Positions 27,661 to 35,087 of a DNA stretch of 37,304 nt are shown piece after piece. This stretch comes from Meira nashicola (Eukaryota > Basidiomycota > Exobasidiomycetes > Exobasidiales > Brachybasidiaceae), in contig BCJU01000011.1 in NCBI GenBank assembly GCA_001600355.1, positions 1-37,304 of the forward strand. The letters are read 5' to 3'. Each line of letters starts with the position of its first letter. Within the stretch, counting starts at the first letter, position 1. The translations under genes were made by a program, and so were the position numbers. Below the pieces are notes generated by a model. It was given only the letters and a program-made list of their open reading frames with translations, had not been told where the DNA came from and did not search any database.

Positions 27661-29499
27661 ATGGCACCAGTAGCTACTTCAACATTTACACCGCCCGGCG
27701 AAGTGCGTATTTTAACGCCTAATGCGATGTTAGGATATGGTTATCAAAGTAAAGATTTTTGGCGAGGAGTTCAAGAATATCATCCTCATGCGATCATTCT
27801 TGATTCAGGTAGTACGGATGGAGGACCATACAAATTAGGATTAGGTAAAATGACATGTGCACGTTCAAGTTATCAAAGAGATTTAACACCAATCCTTCAA
27901 GCATGTTTTCATCATAAAATAAAAGTTCTTATAGGTAGCGCAGGAGGAAGTGGAAGTAATCGTCATGTCGATGAACTTGTTGAAATTATTGATGAAATTT
28001 GTCAAAGCGAAAAAATGTCTTTGAAGGTGGCTAAAATTTATGCTCAAGTTGAACGTGAAACGGTAAAAGAATGCATTCGAAATAATACAGTTACACCTTG
28101 TGGTCCCGTTCCTGAATTAACGGAAAAGGATGTGGATAACGTCGTGAAAGGACAAGAAATTGTTGCTCAAATGGGCGCAGAACCTTATATTCGTGTCTTA
28201 GAGCGTTCAAGTGAAGTTGACGTTATCATCGGTGGACGTTCTTATGATCCAGCTCCATTTGCAGCATTTGCAATGCATAATGGAATTTCACCTGGAGCAG
28301 CATGGCATTGTGGAAAGATTATGGAATGCGGTGGAATGTGTGCAATTCCAAAAGGTAGAACGATGCTTGCAACTCTAAAAGAAGATAAGTTTGATCTTAT
28401 GCCTCTTTCATTGAATGAACGTTGTACAAAACTTTCCGTTGCAGCTCATACACTTTATGAAAAAACAAGACCTGATATTTTACCTGGTCCAGGTAGTCGT
28501 TTATTACTCAAGAATGCAAAATATACTGAATTACAAGATGGTCGTAGCGTTCGAGTTGAAGGTGCTATATTTGAACCATTACCGTATACGATCAAATTAG
28601 AAGGAGCTGAACATGTTGGTTTTAGAACAATATTTATCGGGGGTGTTCGTGATCCGACATTAATTGAACAAATTGATAGCTTCCTCAAAGCTGTTTATGA
28701 TTACACAGTTGATCTTTTTCCTTCTTTGTTAAAAGAAGATTGTCAATTATTATGGCATGTCTATGGTAAAAATGCAGTAATGGGACCTTTAGAAACTTTT
28801 AAAGGCGCACAACCACATGAACTTGGAGTGATGGGAGAAGTTGTTGCACCTACGCAAGAATTAGCTGATTCGATTGCAAGTGCGGCTAGAACGAGTTGTT
28901 TGCATATGCCATACGAAGGTCAATTAGCTACAACGGGAAATTTTGCAAGTCCACTAACACCTTTAGATCAACCAATAGGTCCAGTTTTTAAATTTTCAAT
29001 TTATCATTTGATTCCTTGTAACGATCCATTTTCTTGGCCAGTAACGATCACAAATGTTGGCGTTAAGGAAAATGAAGCCTTACAAGCGAATTCACTTTCT
29101 ACACCAAGAACAACAAATAACAAACCAAACGGAACTTATTCACCACAAGTGGCAAAAACAATTAACTTAAACAAGACAAACGCAATTCGAGATTTAGCAA
29201 GCGTTGTAAGAAGTAAGAACTCAGGTCCATTTGAAATCACGTTAGACATCATGTTTACAGACGAAAGTGTTTATTCAAGAGTTCGTCAAGCAAACGTTTT
29301 AAATACGGAAATGGTGATGAAATTGTATAAAACTGAAAAATCTTCTATCCTCTGGGAAGGTTTCTTTGATGCTGCTCTTGCATGGAAATGTACAATTAAG
29401 CGTCCTTGGCCTCAAGGTACGATTGGAGAACGTGATACATTAGGAACTGCTCAACATGCTCCTTTACTCGATATCATTGTTCCTCCTTTGTCTTTATAG
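27661..29499 (+). CDS. AtuA-family protein fused to a DUF4387 domain
   Basis: 612 residues, one exon. Residues from about 15 to 470 match the AtuA family (DUF1446, acyclic terpene utilisation): LTPNAMLGYGYQSKDFW, ILDSGSTDGGP, VLIGSAGGSGSNRHVDE, IIGGRSYDPAPFAAFA and MPYEGQLATTGNFASPL. From about 505 onward a DUF4387-like domain is seen: IRDLASVVRSKNSGPFEITL, FFDAALAWKCTIKRP and GTAQHAPLLDI. In bacteria AtuA acts with a biotin-dependent geranyl-CoA carboxylase pathway for citronellol and geraniol, but its reaction is not established, and many AtuA homologues lie in unrelated catabolic loci, often beside a separate DUF4387 gene. No carboxylase is encoded here. It is followed 82 bases later by the cyclase-family gene on the same strand. 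The family is certain; the function is unknown. Confidence 0.93.
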   Translation: MAPVATSTFTPPGEVRILTPNAMLGYGYQSKDFWRGVQEYHPHAIILDSGSTDGGPYKLGLGKMTCARSSYQRDLTPILQACFHHKIKVLIGSAGGSGSNRHVDELVEIIDEICQSEKMSLKVAKIYAQVERETVKECIRNNTVTPCGPVPELTEKDVDNVVKGQEIVAQMGAEPYIRVLERSSEVDVIIGGRSYDPAPFAAFAMHNGISPGAAWHCGKIMECGGMCAIPKGRTMLATLKEDKFDLMPLSLNERCTKLSVAAHTLYEKTRPDILPGPGSRLLLKNAKYTELQDGRSVRVEGAIFEPLPYTIKLEGAEHVGFRTIFIGGVRDPTLIEQIDSFLKAVYDYTVDLFPSLLKEDCQLLWHVYGKNAVMGPLETFKGAQPHELGVMGEVVAPTQELADSIASAARTSCLHMPYEGQLATTGNFASPLTPLDQPIGPVFKFSIYHLIPCNDPFSWPVTITNVGVKENEALQANSLSTPRTTNNKPNGTYSPQVAKTINLNKTNAIRDLASVVRSKNSGPFEITLDIMFTDESVYSRVRQANVLNTEMVMKLYKTEKSSILWEGFFDAALAWKCTIKRPWPQGTIGERDTLGTAQHAPLLDIIVPPLSL

Positions 29500-29542
29500 T
29501 TTGTTTTTAAACTTTTAGCGTATTTTTTATGAGCTATTTTTG

Positions 29543-29550
29543 TATATAAA
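29543..29550 (+). promoter_or_regulatory. TATA-like box of the cyclase-family gene
   Basis: TATATAAA, 38 bases upstream of ATG 29581, inside the short 81-base gap after the AtuA-like gene. It suggests a separate transcript. Confidence 0.4.
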
Positions 29551-29580
29551 AAATTCTTTGTTAATTACCACCATCATCCA

Positions 29581-30552
29581 ATGAACAAAAGACCAGAGTT
29601 TGAAAATTTGCCGTTTGGAAAAGATGATGATCCTGCATATTCTGCTTGGGGTCTGTATGGAAAAGATGATCAAATTGGAACTCTAAATCTTCTCACGCCT
29701 AAAAAAGTACACCAAGCAATGGGTGAAGTACACTTTGGCATACAAATCAATCTATCTTTACCGCTTACTATGCCAAGACAACCACTTAATCCTACTCGAA
29801 AGCCTCTTCTTCGTACAAAAACAAATAAAGGTTATGCAAATGATGACAGTATAGAGATAAACACTCAATCTTCTTCTCATTGGGATGGTTTGCAGCATGT
29901 TGGTTATCATTATCTTTCGAAAGATAAACCTGTTCGATTTTATAATGATTTACCATTAGACAAATTAGGTATAGATAGAATGGCAAATCGCGGAGGAATA
30001 AATAGTCGTGGCATTTTATTGGATTATGCTAAATGGTCAGAGGATGTACTTAATCAACCGGTACTTCCTTTCACTCGACAAACAATTTCGGTAAATGATC
30101 TTGAGGCAGTCTTGGCATGGCAAAATAATACCCAAATTCAACCAGGTGATATTCTTTTATTACGTACAGGATGGACAAAAGCTTATCATGCTCTTTCTAC
30201 TAATGAACAAATGGAGCTTGGTCTACGTCAAGGTGAAGAACGAAAGCATATCGGAGTTGAACAAAGCAAAGAAATGCTTAAATGGCATTGGGATAAAGCT
30301 CTTTCCGCAGTAGCAACAGATACGATGGCATACGAAGCTTGGCCCCCTGAACCTCTCAATCCGAAAGAACAAATTTGTTTACATGAAATATTTTTATCTG
30401 GATGGGGAATGCCAATAGGAGAAACATGGGATTTGGAAAAGTTAAGTGAAGAATGTTGGAAGAAGGAGAAATTTAGTTTTTTACTCATATCTCAACCGCT
30501 CAATCTTCCTAATGGAGTGGCAAGCCCGAGCAATGCTATAGCCGTTCTATAA
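29581..30552 (+). CDS. Cyclase-family metal-dependent hydrolase (kynurenine-formamidase fold)
   Basis: 323 residues, one exon. The protein opens with PFGKDDDPAYSAWGLYGKDD and QIGTLNLLTP, typical of fungal and bacterial members of Pfam 'Cyclase' (PF04199). The metal-site segment SSHWDGLQHVGY gives His100, Asp102 and His106, corresponding to the family's HxxxHxDxPxH-like site. GDILLLRTGW and AVATDTMAYEAW form the remainder of the active-site fold. Relatives hydrolyse amides or lactone-like rings (N-formylkynurenine, isatin), and many have no known substrate. Placed right after the AtuA-like gene, it may open a ring or split an amide in the same pathway. Confidence 0.9.
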   Translation: MNKRPEFENLPFGKDDDPAYSAWGLYGKDDQIGTLNLLTPKKVHQAMGEVHFGIQINLSLPLTMPRQPLNPTRKPLLRTKTNKGYANDDSIEINTQSSSHWDGLQHVGYHYLSKDKPVRFYNDLPLDKLGIDRMANRGGINSRGILLDYAKWSEDVLNQPVLPFTRQTISVNDLEAVLAWQNNTQIQPGDILLLRTGWTKAYHALSTNEQMELGLRQGEERKHIGVEQSKEMLKWHWDKALSAVATDTMAYEAWPPEPLNPKEQICLHEIFLSGWGMPIGETWDLEKLSEECWKKEKFSFLLISQPLNLPNGVASPSNAIAVL

Positions 30553-30874
30553 CCTTTTTATCTGTACATGAAATTGTTGCCGGATGTTTTCAAGAAGAGC
30601 GATCAAAGCACACTAAGAGCATAAACCTACTCGACGAATCTTAGTTGGATAGTTGTCACCAAGCTGTAGAGCAGTGTTGTAACATATGATTCCGAAGGAC
30701 TTCCTTTTTTATATTTATGACTCACGGCTGTAGAGAATGAGCGGAGATAGATGCACGCTTCTATTTTAGGCCCGCTCCACATCTTTATGCTGTTTAACTC
30801 CACCATTAATAGGCTGTAGCTATATAAAGAAGGACAGAAATTCAATCTGACTCCTAAAATAATCATTATAAAGC
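30553..30874 (+). promoter_or_regulatory. Promoter region of the SDR gene, with TATA-like box
   Basis: TATATAAA at 30821-30828, 47 bases upstream of ATG 30875. The rest of this 322-base gap shows no gene. A lone CCGG near 30580 lies in the 3' flank of the cyclase gene and does not match the left-block motif. Confidence 0.45.
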
Positions 30875-31811
30875 ATGTCTGTCAATAAGCAAAACAACTT
30901 TCTTATCACAGGAGGATCAACAGGGTTAGGCTTTTCTATAGCTCATAAATTACTTAAGGATGGTCACAAGGTGATTTGTACTACTCGTGATTTATCGAAA
31001 TTGACGAAAGAAGCAAAGTCTTTAGAGCAATTAGGGTGTAAGTGGCTATCTTTAGACTTATCAAGCTCTGAGAGTATTAACGAAATGTTAAAAAACGCTC
31101 TCGATGCTTTAAATGGTCATATTGATGTTTTGATTAATGGTGCTGCTTATGCGTTAATGGGTGCATTCGAAGATACTCCGTAAGTGTAAGAAATGATAGA
31201 GAAGACGGGACTGTTACTTATATTTATTTTTTGCTTCCAGCCTACAAAAGCTACGCAATCAATTCGAAGTGAACTTCTTTAGTGTGTTCAGTCTCACTCA
31301 AAAGGTTTTACCAATCATGCGAGAACAAAAGAATGGAGTGATTGTGAATATTTCAAGTATTGCAGGTCAACATGCTTTACCTTCTGCAACTGCTTATGCT
31401 TCTTCAAAACATGCTTTAGAAGGAATGACTGAAGCATTAATGCAAGAAGTTGCTCCTTTAGGTATTAGAGTTTTATTAATTGAACCCGGTGCATTTAGAA
31501 CGGAATTTTTATCATCGAAAAATTTTCAAACAATTTCACCTTCTCAACCTTATAAAGATAATCCAGCAGGAACAATTTTACAAAAATATAATTCTGCTCA
31601 TGGTACTCAACAAGGTGATCCCGATAAAGCGGCAAATCTTATTGTTCAAGCAATTTATACTCCCCAGTTTATAAATGTAAATGGAGTAGAAAAACCTTTA
31701 TTCCGTTTACCAATTGGACAGGATTGTCTAGATCGTCTGAAAGGACAAGCGACATTTTTACACAGTACAATCGAGCAACTTGGGGATAAAATCACTTCAA
31801 CAAATCATTGA
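30875..31811 (+). CDS. Classical short-chain dehydrogenase/reductase
   Basis: My model is join(30875..31179, 31241..31811), 291 residues, with one 61-base intron (GTAAGT to TTCCAG) that joins EDTP to LQKLRNQFEVNFF. Motifs of classical SDRs are TGGSTGLGF (cofactor loop TGxxxGxG), a NxAG-like INGAAYA, the catalytic Ser in NISSIAG (Ser140/141) and YASSK with Tyr154 and Lys158. The overall pattern is like the fungal SDRs annotated as oxidoreductases acting on hydroxysteroid-like or retinol-like substrates. CTTRDL after the second strand suits NADP(H). It could interconvert an alcohol and ketone in the right-hand module. Confidence 0.92.
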
Positions 31812-31833
31812 ATACACACATTATATAATATAT

Positions 31834-33336
31834 TTACAAACTTGATCCCTTGGATTGATCTTCAACATTTTGTTTCATTCTTTGCTCTTTGCTTTCAACG
31901 ATTTTATATGCAATCGTATAAATGATTGAGAGAGCAGATGCACCTAAAACACAACCTGCACAAATTAATAAACCTTTACGATAACGTGGTGCATCTTTTG
32001 CATGAAACAGATTTGAGCCTACAAATCCTGCTAATTGAATACTCATAGCGTAAGCTGCTAAAGCGATCGGTCTTTGTCTTTCTTGTAATTTACTTGATAG
32101 CCATGCTGCATTTATACCTTGAACACTTCCCATTCCTGCTTGAGTAACAATCACTCCACCGTATAAGATACTTTTTGTTGTTGAATTAGAAGCTAAAGAA
32201 AGCCATAATAAACCGATTGCAGAAATAAAGAATCCAATTGTGATATGTAAACCACGTTCTTTTCGACGATCAGAGCTGAAAGCTAGTGAAAGTGAAACAA
32301 ATAAAGCACAAACACTTCCAACCGAATTTAAACCATTTGCAGTATATCCTTTATAACCTAAAGATTTGATTATAGAAGGAGCATATGTGTTTATAGGTTG
32401 AAACATAACTGAAGATAAGAATGCCATTGCACAATGACCAGGTAATTTCCAACTTGTGAAACAATCGAAATCTTTCCATTGAACATGTATAGTGGGAGAG
32501 GCATCAACTTTGCTTGGATCATCTTCTAGAACTCGTTGTGAAAGTATGTTTGCTTGTTCTTCAGTAAGAATTGTTGGGAACTTGCCTAATCTTTTTGGTA
32601 AAAATCGCCATGAGGAGGCCCCGATAATATCAGCCGGTAAATAAAAGAAAGCAATCAAAGCAACGAAAATAGTCATCACACCTTCAACGAGGAAAAGATA
32701 CTGCCAGCCATGTAATCCACCTTTTCCATTCAACTCTAATAAACCTAGAGCTAGAACACCGGAAAGAGCACCTGCTATCGAATTTGAGCTCCAAAGAAGG
32801 GCATAACGAAACCCCATTTCACTTTTGATATAAAATCTACCAAGGAAATAAGCTGCACCAGGAATGAAACCAGCTTCACCTGTTGCCAATAAGAATCTAG
32901 TTGCATAGAAACCAGCTCTAGTCTTCAGAAATAGTTGTGTCCAAGTGATTGTACCCCAAACGAACATAATAAGTGGTAACCAAATATGAGCGCCGATTCG
33001 TTTTAAAACAATGTTACTGGGTAGTTCAAATAAAACGATTGCTAACGTAAACAACGTTTGACCAAGATTGATTTGTTGTTGAGCAATTCCAATACTTTTT
33101 GCAAATCCATCAGTAAGTGCGTTACCTAAATTTGTTCGATCGAATTGTAAATGAATAAACATTAACATTAAAAAGCCAAGTAAGAAAATATCTAACCTTA
33201 ATCTTCCTTTCGTGATCAGAGAAGCTTTATATGGTTCTAAAACTTCTTCTTTAGTGATATGACCATGTTCTAATGTATGAATGCCATCTTCTATCTCTTG
33301 CATTTCAGATGAAGTCTTTTCTTGTTCGATTGACAT
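31834..33336 (-). CDS. MFS transporter, anion:cation symporter (Dal5/Tna1-like) family
   Basis: 500 residues with about 12 hydrophobic segments and a cytoplasmic N-terminal tail. The family-specific start FDRTNLGNALTDGF follows membrane segment 1. Further signatures are FELPSNIVLKRIGAHIWLP, RFLLATGEAGFIPGAAYFLG (segment 4) and WQYLFLVEGVMTIFVALIAF. Known relatives import allantoate, nicotinate, pantothenate, biotin or other organic anions. It ends 23 bases from the convergent SDR stop and is divergent from the arylsulfotransferase gene. A carrier for the organic acid or sulfated compound used by this module would fit, but this is inference. Confidence 0.93.
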   Translation of the reverse strand: MSIEQEKTSSEMQEIEDGIHTLEHGHITKEEVLEPYKASLITKGRLRLDIFLLGFLMLMFIHLQFDRTNLGNALTDGFAKSIGIAQQQINLGQTLFTLAIVLFELPSNIVLKRIGAHIWLPLIMFVWGTITWTQLFLKTRAGFYATRFLLATGEAGFIPGAAYFLGRFYIKSEMGFRYALLWSSNSIAGALSGVLALGLLELNGKGGLHGWQYLFLVEGVMTIFVALIAFFYLPADIIGASSWRFLPKRLGKFPTILTEEQANILSQRVLEDDPSKVDASPTIHVQWKDFDCFTSWKLPGHCAMAFLSSVMFQPINTYAPSIIKSLGYKGYTANGLNSVGSVCALFVSLSLAFSSDRRKERGLHITIGFFISAIGLLWLSLASNSTTKSILYGGVIVTQAGMGSVQGINAAWLSSKLQERQRPIALAAYAMSIQLAGFVGSNLFHAKDAPRYRKGLLICAGCVLGASALSIIYTIAYKIVESKEQRMKQNVEDQSKGSSL

Positions 33337-33402
33337 GGCTGGAAAAAAGTGGATTTTTTGTTAGGATGGGTTTTGTTGTTGATTGATTACATTTTGTTCA
33401 TC

Positions 33403-33468
33403 TTTTTATAGCCGATATCTTTCCTCAATGACTATTTTTACATGATCGTAAAGGGAAAAGATATCGCC
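33403..33468. promoter_or_regulatory. TATA-like box and inverted GATATC elements of the MFS gene
   Basis: TATAAAAA (minus strand) at 33403-33410, 67 bases upstream of ATG 33336. GCCGATATCTTTCC starts at 33411, and an inverted partner GGAAAAGATATCGCC ends at 33468. The core AAGATATCGC is shared with the sugar-porter promoter at 27288. Confidence 0.45.
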
Positions 33469-33526
33469 TTCATTCAGGAACAAGGATATACACACATTTA
33501 AATCGAAACTTATTAGCGTTATGCGT

Positions 33527-33543
33527 GATAAGCGTTTCTTATC
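33527..33543. promoter_or_regulatory. Inverted pair of GATAAG sites
   Basis: GATAAG (33527-33532), a 5-base spacer, then CTTATC (33538-33543). GATAAG is the core site of fungal GATA factors such as the AreA/Gln3 nitrogen regulators. It lies in the divergent promoter between the anion-symporter and arylsulfotransferase genes. Confidence 0.45.
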
Positions 33544-33739
33544 GCGTCATTCAGTGAGTTAATGGCTAATTATCTTTTTACTCTTTTTCCTATTTTAAGC
33601 GGTAAGAAAGGCACATTATCAGTATATTTCCCTTCTCAAACTTCGGAAGCCACAGCGAATCACCGAACCTCGCAAATCTCGGTCCGAAAGATAACGCAAT
33701 TAGAAGAAATGTTTAGTGCGGGGGACTAGAATAAAAATA

Positions 33740-33747
33740 TATATAAA
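33740..33747 (+). promoter_or_regulatory. TATA-like box of the arylsulfotransferase gene
   Basis: TATATAAA, 66 bases upstream of ATG 33806. Confidence 0.5.
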
Positions 33748-33805
33748 TAGCAAGGCAAATACTACTAATTTTGTAGATGATATTTAACACACAAGATTAT
33801 ACAAT

Positions 33806-35036
33806 ATGCCATCAAAAGTTGATCAAAACGGTATTCGCCGTCGTGGTGTAGGCTTAATTGCAAGTGATCCGGATAAAGTGTCGCCGGGATATGTTTTATT
33901 TTCACCTTTAACAACGAATAAGGTGTGTATTATCTTTTTTAAACCAAATAACTTGACTAACATCNCTCTCTCTCTAAAAGACTTACCTAATCGACACACA
34001 AGGAAAAGAANTTTGTCAATGGTCTATGCCTTTTCGTAATGGAAGACATTCAAGAATTTTACCAAATGGAAATCTTGCAATAAACAGTTTAGATCCTTCA
34101 ACCGAAAGACCTTTTTGGTTCTNCAATAAATATGGAGGAGGTATTATGACAGAATTAGATCCAGTCAATGGTGAAATAAAACGTCAATTTAAAGATCCTC
34201 TTGCTCATCATGATGCTCATCATTATGGAGATGGAACAGGTCGTATACTTTATACATCACTTGAGCGACTTGATAATTCCACTAGCAATTCAGTTTTAGG
34301 TGGCTTAAAAGATAGTGAGGCACCAGACGGAAGCGTTTATGCAGATATTATTCGAGAAGTTGATGGTGATGATAAAATAACATTTGAATGGAAAGTAAGC
34401 GAATATCTTGATCGTAAAACATTTCCACTTCAACCTCATTATCCACGTGAACATTGGCCTTTGATAAATTCAGTCTATCCTTTAAAAGATGGAAATATTC
34501 TTTGTTCATTAAGAAGTGTTTCAGCTGTAATTATAATTTCAAGACAAACAAAAGAAGTTATTTGGCATTTAGATAACACCATTGTTGCTCAACAACATTG
34601 TGCAACAGAATTGGAAAATGGAAATATTCTTTTATTCGATAATGGTGCTTTTCGTCATGACCAAAGTTTTCAATTTTCAAGAATATTAGAAATTGAAAAG
34701 GACTCCAAAAAGATTGCCTGGTCTTGGAACGATCGTTCAAAAGAACGTTTTTATTCACCTTTTATGGGTAGCGCTCAACGTTTACCAAAAGGAAACACTT
34801 TTATTTGCGAAAGTGCATTCGGAAGATTAATCGAAATTGATGATGAAAATAATATTTGTTGGGAATACATCAGCCCATACTTGCAAGAATACGAAGAGAA
34901 GCACGTTCGTGATATATTTCCAGCAGAAAGTAACGCTCTTTTCCGTGCTTATAAATATACACCCGAGCAAGTGCCTTGGCTAGAAGAAAAGATTGGTTCC
35001 AAAAGAAAAGGTTGGTTGTCATTCTTACAAGGGTAG
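33806..35036 (+). CDS. Arylsulfotransferase-family protein (ASST/Arylsulfotran_2 type)
   Basis: My model is join(33806..33922, 33981..35036), 390 residues, with a 58-base intron. Splicing restores NKTYLIDTQGKE followed by CQWSMPFRNGRHSRILPNGN, the family start. Repeated short blade-like motifs of a beta-propeller are seen (LPNGNLAINSL, LKDGNILCSLR, LENGNILLFDNG, LPKGNTFICESAFGR). Histidine-rich segments HHDAHHYGDGTG and QQHCATELENGN sit where bacterial enzymes keep catalytic and substrate residues. Bacterial relatives move sulfate between phenols without PAPS; fungal members are mostly uncharacterised. There is no signal peptide. Two N are in coding sequence (34011 and 34123) and one is in the intron (33965). 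Confidence 0.88.
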
Positions 35037-35087
35037 TCTTTGTAACTCTATCTATTGCAATACTATACAAATCTCTATTATTCTATT

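Noticed and set aside
27661..30552. Complete Atu-type citronellol/geraniol pathway.
   Set aside because: Only the AtuA homologue is present; geranyl-CoA carboxylase subunits, the AtuD-type dehydrogenase pair and isohexenylglutaconyl-CoA hydratase are not in the window.
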